This document shows, piece by piece, positions 1-6,020 of a DNA stretch of 7,750 nt. A program made the position numbers and the translations under genes. This DNA is from an uncultured Oscillospiraceae bacterium (lineage in GTDB: Bacteria; Bacillota; Clostridia; Oscillospirales; Oscillospiraceae). The number at the start of each line of letters is the position of its first letter. Position 1 is the stretch's first letter. The DNA lies in NCBI GenBank assembly GCA_934589065.1, contig CAKTNN010000061.1:1-7750 (forward strand), in the 5' to 3' direction. The notes under the pieces were generated by a model. That model did not search any database. It had not been told where the DNA came from and saw nothing but the letters and a program-made list of their open reading frames with translations.

Positions 1-137
1 AGCTCCCTTTACACAAGGGAGCCACTACAGTACCATTCAACCAAGGCTGTACCACGCCCGAGATTGCCACGGCAGTGACGTCGGTCACTGCCTCGCAATG
101 ACGGGGGAGGGCAGTGCGCGCACTGCCTCGCAATGAC
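1..137 (+). repeat. Interspersed palindromic repeat, copy 1, with tandem second module
   Basis: The first ~103 bases match 7390-7493 in the same orientation, with scattered substitutions and a 1-base indel, and match 2995-3124 in inverted orientation. The order is a GC-rich hairpin (2-22), a linker containing GTACCATTCAACC, and a large palindrome at 63-99. That palindrome has arms GGCAGTGAC/GTCACTGCC around a 4-base loop, flanked by ATTGC/GCAAT. A second module follows: an 18-bp perfect palindrome at 110-127, then the same tail. The 17-mer CACTGCCTCGCAATGAC therefore occurs at 86-102 and again at 121-137. No coding potential is seen. This resembles REP/MITE-like elements common in gut Clostridia; family assignment is inference. 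Confidence 0.8.
2..22. repeat. Short hairpin of the two-hairpin repeat family
   Basis: Arms GCTCCCTT (2-9) and AAGGGAGC (15-22) pair perfectly around a TACAC loop. The identical hairpin is at 7391-7411. A degenerate relative (GCCTCCC, GACA, AGGGGCC) is visible around 178-197. Confidence 0.75.
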
Positions 138-263
138 ACTGGGTTGCGGCAACCGTCTGCGCCCCCAGGGCACTTTCGCCTCCCGACAAGGGGCCGTTGC
201 ACCTGCGCTCCATCTCATTTTAATTATTGTCTACTTGTTATGTCCCCTTTACAATTCAGATAT
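138..263. other. Gene-free stretch: degenerate repeat remnant, then AT-rich DNA
   Basis: Positions 142-154 form a short palindrome (GGTTGC/GCAACC) and 178-197 resemble a decayed hairpin of the same family as 2-22. From about 218 the composition changes sharply from GC-rich repeat DNA to AT-rich DNA leading into the DnaA-box cluster. Reading frames crossing this stretch have no ribosome site and no recognisable protein. Confidence 0.55.
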
Positions 264-527
264 TTTTCCACATTTTCTTCATTTCCTGTGGAAAGTTTCT
301 GTGAAAAGACAGATTTTCTTTCTTTCTCCACAAGATTTATCCACAGGTCTTTTACAACCTGTGGATTCTTTTTTGTCATTTTTCCAGGACATGAGGTTGT
401 TTTTCCCCTTGTCGCTGTTTCTTTTTGCGTCTAAATGCATAATATGCGTGCGTAATTTCTTTTTTTCCCAGCATTTCACCGGTTTTCCACAAAAATTATC
501 CACAACTGTGGAAACAGTTGTGGATAA
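264..527. other. oriC: DnaA-box cluster; candidate replication origin or DnaA-binding regulatory locus
   Basis: This gene-free, AT-rich stretch carries three perfect TTATCCACA boxes: 337-345 (+), 496-504 (+) and 519-527 (-). Two boxes of form TTTTCCACA lie at 264-272 and 483-491. One-mismatch boxes are at 287-295 (-), 300-308 (-), 324-332 (+) and 507-515 (-). About nine sites in 264 bases is far above chance. DnaA, the initiator ATPase, binds such boxes at oriC, at the dnaA promoter and at titration sites. An AT-rich run (526-563) next to the last boxes could serve as an unwinding element. Nearby parA, parB and parS support an origin-proximal position. Against a simple oriC call, dnaA, dnaN and rpmH are not in the window and all visible genes run toward the cluster. 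The leftward neighbour could be dnaA, but this cannot be seen. Confidence 0.68.
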
Positions 528-530
528 TTT
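491..530 (-). terminator. Perfect 17-bp inverted repeat: probable nfnB terminator built from two DnaA boxes
   Basis: Arms 493-509 and 514-530 are perfect reverse complements around a 4-base loop (GGAA). Each arm contains a perfect DnaA box (496-504 and 519-527). Read on the minus strand, the hairpin begins about 30 nt after the nfnB stop codon and is followed by five T (495-491), as in an intrinsic terminator. The stem is AT-rich, so its terminator strength is uncertain. It may instead, or additionally, be a head-to-head DnaA-binding site. Confidence 0.6.
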
Positions 531-560
531 AACTATTTTGATTTTATTTTAACCGTTTTG

Positions 561-1943
561 TTACTTGCTCAGGTAGGCATCGATGGCGGCAGCGCCCTTC
601 TTGCCTGCACCCATAGCCAGGATCACGGTGGCAGCGCCGGTAACGGCATCGCCGCCGGCGAACACGCCCTCGCGGGTGGTCATCTCGTTCTCGTTGACGA
701 TCAGGCCGCCCTTCTTATTGGTCTCCAGGCCGGGAGTGGTGGAGCGAATCAGGGGGTTGGGGCTGGTGCCCAGAGCCATGATCACGGTGTCCACATCCAG
801 CACAAACTCGCTGCCGGGAACCTCTACGGGACGGCGGCGACCGGAAGCGTCGGGCTCACCCAGCTCCATGCGGATGCACTTGATGCCGCAAACACGACCG
901 GTGTCATCTCCCAGAATTTCCACAGGGTTGCACAGGGTCTTGAACTCGATGCCCTCTTCCTTGGCGTGGTGCTGCTCTTCCTTACGGGCGGGCATTTCTG
1001 CTTCGCCACGGCGGTAGACAATATAAACCTTGTCTGCACCCAGACGCATTGCGCAGCGGGCACCATCCATAGCCACGTTGCCGCCGCCTACAACAGCCAC
1101 GGCCTTGGACTTGATGATGGGCGTATCGGAAGCATCGTCGTAAGCCTTCATCAGGTTGGTACGGGTCAGATACTCGTTGGCGGACATAACGCCCTTGAGG
1201 GATTCACCGGGGATGTGCATAAACATAGGCAGACCTGCACCGGAGCCTACGAACACGGCCTGATAGCCCATGTCGAAGAGCTCATCGATGGTCAGCACGC
1301 GACCAATGACCATGTTGGTCATTACTTCTACGCCCTGGGCCTTCAGCTTCTCCACCTCGTTGGCAACGATTGCCTTGGGAAGTCTGAACTCGGGAATGCC
1401 GTAAACCAGCACGCCGCCGGCAGTATGCAGAGCTTCAAAAATGGAAACCTGATAGCCTTTCTTTGCCAAATCGCTGGCAGCAGTCAGACCGGCAGGGCCG
1501 GAACCAACCACGGCAACCTTCTTGCCGTTGGGAGCAGCCTTCTCAGGCATTGCATTCACATTCTCCCGATACCAGTCGGCAACAAAGCGCTCCAGCCGAC
1601 CGATGGCAACGGGCTCGCCCTTGATGCCCCGGACGCACTTGCTCTCGCACTGGGTTTCCTGGGGGCAGACACGACCGCTCAGAGCGGGCAGTGCATTGGT
1701 GGAGGTGATGATCTCGTAGGCCTTCTTAAAGTCGCCCTCGGCAACCTGGTGAATGAATTCGGGAATGCGCACATTCACAGGGCAGCCCTCTACACACTTG
1801 GGGTTCTTGCAGTTCAGGCAGCGGCCTGCTTCTTCCTTTGCCATTTCCTCGGTGTAGCCCAGGGAAACTTCCTTAAAGTTCCGGGCACGAACCTTGGGAT
1901 CCTGCTCGGGCATAGGCGTTTTGGTCAGAGTCATATTAGCCAT
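561..1943 (-). CDS. nfnB: NADPH-binding subunit of NADH-dependent ferredoxin:NADP+ oxidoreductase (NfnB; GltA/GltD-like)
   Basis: This 460-residue flavoprotein resembles the small subunit of glutamate synthase. An N-terminal iron-sulfur domain has Cys42-x2-Cys45-x4-Cys50-x3-Cys54 and a second group, Cys93, Cys99 and Cys103. A Rossmann FAD motif follows at ~123-140 (VVGSGPAGL), an NADPH-binding motif at ~283-312 (VVGGGNVAMDGARCA, then YRR), and a C-terminal FAD-closing segment at ~438-456 (FAGGDAVTGAATVILAMGAGKKG). Length matches NfnB. The gene lies 14 nt downstream of nfnA, and its ribosome site AAGGAGG overlaps the nfnA stop codon, so the pair is translationally close-coupled. With NfnA it would carry out cytosolic electron bifurcation: NADPH reduces NAD+ and ferredoxin, or the reverse. 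The glutamate synthase name is common in databases, but no large GltB-type subunit is adjacent, so NfnB is preferred. The subunit assignment rests on the nfnA pairing. Confidence 0.9.
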   Translation of the reverse strand: MANMTLTKTPMPEQDPKVRARNFKEVSLGYTEEMAKEEAGRCLNCKNPKCVEGCPVNVRIPEFIHQVAEGDFKKAYEIITSTNALPALSGRVCPQETQCESKCVRGIKGEPVAIGRLERFVADWYRENVNAMPEKAAPNGKKVAVVGSGPAGLTAASDLAKKGYQVSIFEALHTAGGVLVYGIPEFRLPKAIVANEVEKLKAQGVEVMTNMVIGRVLTIDELFDMGYQAVFVGSGAGLPMFMHIPGESLKGVMSANEYLTRTNLMKAYDDASDTPIIKSKAVAVVGGGNVAMDGARCAMRLGADKVYIVYRRGEAEMPARKEEQHHAKEEGIEFKTLCNPVEILGDDTGRVCGIKCIRMELGEPDASGRRRPVEVPGSEFVLDVDTVIMALGTSPNPLIRSTTPGLETNKKGGLIVNENEMTTREGVFAGGDAVTGAATVILAMGAGKKGAAAIDAYLSK

Positions 1944-1957
1944 TTCCGATTTCCTCC

Positions 1958-2812
1958 TTACTTAATGAGGGCCTTGCCCATAGCTTCCATGCGGCAGACA
2001 TGGTCCTTGGCAACCTGGGCTTCCCGCTCGACATAAGTACCGTTCCGGCTCATGAGTTCTGCATAGTCAACCTTGTGACCATCGAATTCGGGGCCGTCTA
2101 CGCAGGCGAACTTGGTCTCACCGCCAACGGTGACACGGCAGCCGCCGCACATTCCGGTTCCGTCCACCATGATGGGGTTCAGGGAAACCATGGTGTGCAC
2201 ACCGAAGGGCTCGGTGGTCTTGCAGACAAACTTCATCATGGGCACAGGGCCGATGGCAAGAACTTCGTCATACTTGATGCCGCTCTCCAGCAGAGCCTGC
2301 AGCTTCACGGTGCCGAAGCCCTTTTCGCCGTAAGAGCCGTCATCGGTCATCAGGTACAGGTGATCGGCGCAGGCGCGGAACTCATCCTCCAGGATGACGA
2401 TATCCTTGTTGCGGAAGCCGATAATCACATCCACCTCTGCACCGGCTTCCTTAAAAGCCACGGCAGCAGGCAGAGCGATGGCGCAGCCGACGCCGCCGCC
2501 TACAACGCAAACCCGCTTTTTGCCCTCAACATCCGTAGGCTTGCCCAGAGGGCCAACGAAATCCCGGATGTAATCGCCCTCGTTCAGAGCGCCCAGAGCC
2601 TTGGTGGAGAAACCAACCTTCTGGAAAATAATGCTTACGGTGCCCTTCTCCCGGTCGAAGCCGGCGATGGTCAGAGGAACACGCTCACTCTGCTCGTCAA
2701 TCCGGAAGATGATGAACTGGCCTGCCTTTGCCTTCTTGGCAACAAAGGGAGCCTCGATCTCCATCAGCGTAACGGCATCGTTCAGCTCTTTTTTACGAAC
2801 GATCTTATACAT
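1958..2812 (-). CDS. nfnA: FAD/[2Fe-2S] subunit of NADH-dependent ferredoxin:NADP+ oxidoreductase (NfnA)
   Basis: This 284-residue protein belongs to the ferredoxin-NADP reductase/dihydroorotate dehydrogenase electron-transfer family. FAD-binding RVPLTIAGF lies at ~44-52 and an NAD-binding glycine motif (VVGGGVG) at ~103-109. A C-terminal [2Fe-2S] site has Asp217, Cys222, Cys225 and Cys237; one Asp plus three Cys is the unusual ligand set known for NfnA. The start at 2812 (MYKIVRKKEL) is chosen over an in-frame ATG 12 codons upstream. It has AAAGGGTGG seven nt before it and gives the family's usual N terminus. NfnA contacts NAD(H) and, with NfnB, bifurcates electrons between NAD+ and ferredoxin at the expense of NADPH. 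A strong promoter lies upstream. Database annotation may read sulfide dehydrogenase or dihydroorotate dehydrogenase-like subunit; the adjacent nfnB makes NfnA the best reading. Confidence 0.9.
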   Translation of the reverse strand: MYKIVRKKELNDAVTLMEIEAPFVAKKAKAGQFIIFRIDEQSERVPLTIAGFDREKGTVSIIFQKVGFSTKALGALNEGDYIRDFVGPLGKPTDVEGKKRVCVVGGGVGCAIALPAAVAFKEAGAEVDVIIGFRNKDIVILEDEFRACADHLYLMTDDGSYGEKGFGTVKLQALLESGIKYDEVLAIGPVPMMKFVCKTTEPFGVHTMVSLNPIMVDGTGMCGGCRVTVGGETKFACVDGPEFDGHKVDYAELMSRNGTYVEREAQVAKDHVCRMEAMGKALIK

Positions 2813-2892
2813 AACGCAACCACCCTTTTTTATATTGATCCATTTCATTCAGGGATTTCCGGGCTGCCTGCCCATTCGATCCCATTGTTGTC

Positions 2893-2921
2893 ATTATAAG
2901 TTCTTTCTACGCATTTGTCAA
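2893..2921 (-). promoter_or_regulatory. Sigma-A promoter of nfnAB
   Basis: On the minus strand a consensus -35 TTGACA (2921-2916) is separated by exactly 17 nt from a consensus -10 TATAAT (2898-2893). Transcription would start near 2886, leaving a leader of about 74 nt before the nfnA start at 2812. The leader contains a small GGGC/GCCC hairpin but no riboswitch that I recognise. A full match to both hexamers at ideal spacing predicts strong constitutive expression. Confidence 0.85.
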
Positions 2922-2994
2922 AACAATTCTTTTTCTTTTGGTACTTTTGGCTATTTCCCTCTTGTATCTGGCAGTGTGCGCACACTCCCCTTCC

Positions 2995-3124
2995 CCGTCA
3001 TTGCGAGGCAGTGCGCACTGCTCCGCGCTAAGAGCCGCCTTCGGCGGTTGCCCTCTGCACAGCGCTGCGGCGCTAGACTGCCGTGGCAATCTCCGACGCG
3101 GTACAGCCCCGGTTGAACGGTACG
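2995..3124 (-). repeat. Interspersed palindromic repeat, copy 2, inverted and interrupted
   Basis: Read on the minus strand this segment matches copy 1. Positions 3124-3078 correspond to its linker and the ATTGCCACGGCAGT half, and 3021-2995 to its GCAGTGCGCACTGC palindrome plus GAGGCAATGACG-like tail (here CCTCGCAATGACG). Between the halves, 3022-3077 is extra DNA with two hairpins: CCGCC-TTC-GGCGG core at 3035-3047 and AGCGC/GCGCT at 3061-3074. The repeat occupies most of the 438-base gap between the mscL terminator and the nfnA promoter. The rest of that gap (3125-3212) shows only a small AATGAC/GTCATT hairpin (3162-3179) and no gene. Confidence 0.75.
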
Positions 3125-3212
3125 CGACCCCTGCGAGAGAATCGGGGATTTTCCTTAACTTAATGACATTGCCGTCATTTCAACCAGTGCGCGGACTCCC
3201 CCTTGCAAATTT

Positions 3213-3246
3213 AAAAGACCTGCCGCAATTTTGCAGCAGGTCTTTT
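3213..3246 (-). terminator. Intrinsic terminator after mscL
   Basis: Arms AAAAGACCTGC (3213-3223) and GCAGGTCTTTT (3236-3246) pair perfectly. The stem extends through a mismatch into GCAA/TTGC. On the minus strand it starts 4 nt after the mscL stop codon and ends in a T-rich tail (CTTTTAAATTT). It closes the zinc-ribbon-parA-parB-serS-mscL transcription unit. Confidence 0.88.
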
Positions 3247-3250
3247 GGGC

Positions 3251-3715
3251 TTATTTCTCTTTCAGCAGGTCACGAATTTCCGTGAGCAGCAGCTCTTCTT
3301 TGGTGGGTTCCGGCTCTTTGACCTCCTCGGTCTTTGCCTCTTCCTCTTCCTTCTTTTTGCCCACTTCGCTCAGGCGATTCAGCCCCTTTACCAGGAAAAA
3401 GACCACCAGGGCCAGAATCAGGAAATTGATCACAGCGGAAATAAAGTTGCCGTAATTCAGGGTGTTCTCAATCACATTGCCGTTTTCATCCAGCTTTTCC
3501 GCAAACAGTCGGGGAAGCACCAGCTTCATTTCCGAAAAGTCCACGCCGCCGATGTAGATGGACACGATGGGCATAATCACATCGTCCGTCAGGCTCTTGG
3601 TAATGGTGGAGAATGCGGCGCCGATAATGGTACCAACCGCCAGGGCCATAGCATTGCCCTTGATGGCAAAAGCGGTAAATTCATCCCACCACTTGGGTTT
3701 TTTCAGCTTGTCCAT
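3251..3715 (-). CDS. mscL: Large-conductance mechanosensitive channel MscL
   Basis: This 154-residue inner-membrane protein forms a pentameric pore that opens under membrane tension and releases solutes during osmotic downshock. An amphipathic N terminus (~1-15) precedes TM1 (~17-47), which has the family signature KGNAMALAVGTIIGAAF. The periplasmic loop begins IGGVDF (~56-60). TM2 is at ~90-112 (YGNFISAVINFLILALVVFF), followed by a Lys/Glu-rich linker and a C-terminal helix (TEIRDLLKEK) typical of the cytoplasmic bundle. The position usually Asp in TM1 (DLAVG in E. coli) is Ala here. The start at 3715 is preferred to an in-frame GTG nine codons upstream because AAAAGGAG sits 8 nt before it and MDKLKKPKWWDEF is a normal MscL beginning. 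It follows serS by 27 nt and is the last gene before the terminator. Confidence 0.95.
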   Translation of the reverse strand: MDKLKKPKWWDEFTAFAIKGNAMALAVGTIIGAAFSTITKSLTDDVIMPIVSIYIGGVDFSEMKLVLPRLFAEKLDENGNVIENTLNYGNFISAVINFLILALVVFFLVKGLNRLSEVGKKKEEEEAKTEEVKEPEPTKEELLLTEIRDLLKEK

Positions 3716-3742
3716 TCCTGATTCTCCTTTTCCAAACTGCAC

Positions 3743-5074
3743 TTATTTCTTCTTTTCGATGACTTCCATGCCGCCCAGGTACTTCCGCAGAGCCTCGGGG
3801 ATGACCACGGAGCCGTCGGCACGCTGGTTCTGCTCCACAATGGCGGGGAAAATACGGGAGGTGGCAAGACCGGAGCCGTTCAGGGTGTGAACATACTCGA
3901 TTTTTCCGTCGGCACGGCGGAAACGGATATTGCCACGGCGGGCCTGGTAATCCCGGGCGTTGGAAACGGAGGAGACTTCCTTGTAGCCGTTCATGGAGGG
4001 GATCAGAATCTCAATATCGTAGGTTCTTGCCATAGAGGCGGAGCAGTCCCCTGCTGCCAGCTTCACGGTACGGAAGTGCAGACCCAGGCCGGAAACCAGC
4101 TTTTCTGCCTTGTGTACCAGCTCTTCAAAGGCCTCGTCGGAGCCCTCGGGGGTGGTGTACTGGAACATCTCAACCTTGTTGAACTGATGTCCCCGAACCA
4201 TGCCCCGCTCATCGGCACGGTGAGAACCGGCCTCCCGGCGGAAGCAGGGGGTATAGGCAAAGAACTTCTTGGGCAGGTCTGCCTCTGTGAGAATTTCATC
4301 CCGGTAGACGGAAGCCAGAGCTGCCTCGGCGGTGGGCAGCATATAGTGCACCCGGTCGTCGGTGGGGTTGGCGATCTTGTAGACCTCATCGGCGAACTTG
4401 GGGAACTGACCGGCGGTCAGGCCGCACTGGTACTCCAGCATGTGAGGCGGCAGGATGAATTCGTAGCCGTCAGCTATGTGGCAATCGATGAAGTAATTCA
4501 GCAGGGCCCATTCCAGTCTTGCGCCCATACCGGTGTAAATCCAGTTGCCGGCGCCCGCCAGCTTGACGCCCCGCTCGTAATCGATGAGGCCCAGATCCTG
4601 GCACAGGTCTACATGGTGCTTGGGCTCAAAGTCAAAGGAGTGCTTTTCCCCAATATAGCGCAGGGGCTGGTTGTTTTCTTTGCCGCCGGGGAGCAGATCG
4701 GGGTCGGGCATGTTAGGCAGGGAAAGCATACAGGTGGTGAGCTCGTCATCCAGGGTCTTCAGCTTCTGCTTATCTTCGGCGATTTCCTCGTCGATCTTCA
4801 CGGAGGCTGCCATATTCGCGTTGATCTGGGTTTCCAGTACGGAAACATCCTCGCCCTTCTTTTCCGCGCCCTTCTTCTGACCGAAGAGCTTGCCGTTTTC
4901 CTTTGCCAGCTTATTCTTTTCGGCGGTCTTGGTTTCGGTGTGGGTCTTCAGCGCCCGGACCTGGACATCCAGTTCCAGAATGCGGTCAATGGTAGCGTCG
5001 CAGTCCACTTCCTTTGCCTTCATGCCCGCCTTGATGGCATCGGGGTTTTCCTTAATTCTTTTGATATCGATCAT
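3743..5074 (-). CDS. serS: Serine--tRNA ligase (seryl-tRNA synthetase)
   Basis: This 443-residue cytosolic class II aminoacyl-tRNA synthetase charges tRNA-Ser, and tRNA-Sec where present, with serine using ATP. The N-terminal antiparallel coiled-coil arm that grips the tRNA spans ~27-115. The catalytic core has the serine-binding TAE (258-260), motif 2 as FRREAGSHRADERGMVRGHQF (its Arg-rich loop around 279-294), and motif 3 as NGSGLATSRIFPAIVEQNQ around 399-417, ending in DGSVVIPEALRKYLGG. Length is normal. The ribosome site AGAGGA lies before ATG at 5074. The 44-nt gap after parB leaves no room for a T-box leader, so expression likely comes from the parAB operon, unlike many Bacillota serS genes. 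serS beside parAB is a recurring near-origin arrangement in Clostridia, where a DUF4446 gene often sits between; it is absent here. Confidence 0.96.
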   Translation of the reverse strand: MIDIKRIKENPDAIKAGMKAKEVDCDATIDRILELDVQVRALKTHTETKTAEKNKLAKENGKLFGQKKGAEKKGEDVSVLETQINANMAASVKIDEEIAEDKQKLKTLDDELTTCMLSLPNMPDPDLLPGGKENNQPLRYIGEKHSFDFEPKHHVDLCQDLGLIDYERGVKLAGAGNWIYTGMGARLEWALLNYFIDCHIADGYEFILPPHMLEYQCGLTAGQFPKFADEVYKIANPTDDRVHYMLPTAEAALASVYRDEILTEADLPKKFFAYTPCFRREAGSHRADERGMVRGHQFNKVEMFQYTTPEGSDEAFEELVHKAEKLVSGLGLHFRTVKLAAGDCSASMARTYDIEILIPSMNGYKEVSSVSNARDYQARRGNIRFRRADGKIEYVHTLNGSGLATSRIFPAIVEQNQRADGSVVIPEALRKYLGGMEVIEKKK

Positions 5075-5118
5075 GATAATTTCCTCTCTTGATTGTTTAT
5101 TCTAAAATCCGAATGGTT

Positions 5119-5979
5119 TTATTTCTGAAGCTTCATCAGGGCATCCAGCAGGGTTTGCAGATCGTCCTGACCGTAAAATTCCAATTCAAAATGGCCTTTG
5201 CGCTTTCCGTTGACGATTTTCACACCCCGGCCCAAGGCTTTGCTCAGGTTCTTTTCGCATTCAGCCACATAATTGACTTCCAGTGTAATGGGAGGGGTTT
5301 TCTCCGGCTCCCGGGTCATATTCTTGCAGAGCATTTCCGCCTGCCGGACGGACAAGCCCAGAGCGATGATTTTCTGGGCCGCCTCCACCTGCTTTTTTTC
5401 GGTTTTCAGCTGGAGAATGGCTCTTGCATGACCGGCGGTCAGAGCTCCTTCCCGCACTTTTTCCAGCACAGGCTCACTCAGGCTCAGCAGCCGCAGGGCG
5501 TTGGCAACCGCAGGGCGGGATTTTCCCACTCTGGAAGCCGCCTCTTCCTGGGTCATGCCGTATTCGTTCATCAGGGCATCGTAGCCCATGGCCTCTTCAA
5601 TCGGGTTCAGATCCTGGCGCTGCAGGTTTTCGATCAGTGCCAGTTCCATTGCCTTTTTATCGTCGGCCTCAATGACCACCACCGGCACTTCCGTCAGGTT
5701 TGCCAGACGGGATGCCCGCCAGCGGCGTTCACCGGCGATGATCTGGTAGTACCCATTGGGCATTTCCCGCACTGTCAGGGGCTGGATAATGCCATGCGTG
5801 CGGATGGATTCCGCCAGCTCTTCCAGCTCCTCCGGGTCAAAGTCCCGCCGGGGCTGATTGGGATTCGGTTCAATTTTGTGCAGCGGCAGCTGTTTCAGGC
5901 CGCCTTCCGCTGCCGGTTCTTCCGAAAAGTCCCCCAGCAGCGCGCCCAGGCCCTTGCCCAGGCCCTTTTGTGATGCCAT
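5119..5979 (-). CDS. parB: Chromosome partitioning protein ParB (Spo0J), CTP-dependent parS clamp
   Basis: This 286-residue protein has the classic start MASQKGLGKGLGALL, whose Lys/Leu-rich segment contacts and stimulates ParA. The ParB/Srx CTPase domain follows, with NPNQPRRDF at ~38-47 and GERRWRA at 83-89, then ENLQRQDLNPIEEA at 117-130. The helix-turn-helix that reads parS spans ~140-165 (MTQEEAASRVGKSRPAVANALRLL). A C-terminal dimerisation domain ends DLQTLLDALMKLQK. ParB loads at parS, slides along DNA as a CTP clamp, recruits SMC-condensin and stimulates ParA ATP hydrolysis. All key motifs are present and length is normal. It lies 41 nt after parA, with AAAGGA 7 nt before ATG. Its targets, two perfect parS sites, lie just upstream of parA, so ParB may also modulate its own operon (inference). 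Confidence 0.96.
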   Translation of the reverse strand: MASQKGLGKGLGALLGDFSEEPAAEGGLKQLPLHKIEPNPNQPRRDFDPEELEELAESIRTHGIIQPLTVREMPNGYYQIIAGERRWRASRLANLTEVPVVVIEADDKKAMELALIENLQRQDLNPIEEAMGYDALMNEYGMTQEEAASRVGKSRPAVANALRLLSLSEPVLEKVREGALTAGHARAILQLKTEKKQVEAAQKIIALGLSVRQAEMLCKNMTREPEKTPPITLEVNYVAECEKNLSKALGRGVKIVNGKRKGHFELEFYGQDDLQTLLDALMKLQK

Positions 5980-6020
5980 GAAATCATCCTTTCCAAAATG
6001 GTCAGCAATCGGCTATCCCA

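Noticed and set aside
133..552. 139-codon open frame on the plus strand through the DnaA-box region
   Set aside because: It starts in a palindromic repeat, has no ribosome site, translates to Phe/Leu/Ser-rich low-complexity sequence because of the T-rich DNA, and ends within the candidate origin.
526..563. DnaA-trio motif next to the last DnaA box
   Set aside because: The run is AT-rich, as an unwinding element would be, but I could not identify a convincing series of repeated TAG-type trinucleotides.
558..2036. 492-codon open frame antisense to nfnB
   Set aside because: It is a mirror of the strongly supported nfnB coding frame; the product has no known domain and the composition is that of an antisense shadow.
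2813..2848. Upstream ATG adding 12 residues to NfnA
   Set aside because: The added residues include the probable ribosome-binding region AAAGGGTGG of the downstream ATG and do not resemble NfnA N termini.
3716..3742. GTG start extending MscL by nine residues
   Set aside because: The extension would abut the serS stop, lacks a good ribosome site and is not typical of MscL, whereas ATG at 3715 has AAAAGGAG at 8 nt.
3887..5092. 401-codon open frame antisense to serS (and similar long ones opposite nfnA, parB and parA)
   Set aside because: Long antisense frames arise from the codon bias of the real genes. None has a ribosome site with a recognisable protein.
5075..5118. T-box or separate promoter for serS
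   Set aside because: The gap is only 44 nt and contains a ribosome site; TAGAAT could pass for a -10 but no matching -35 is visible.
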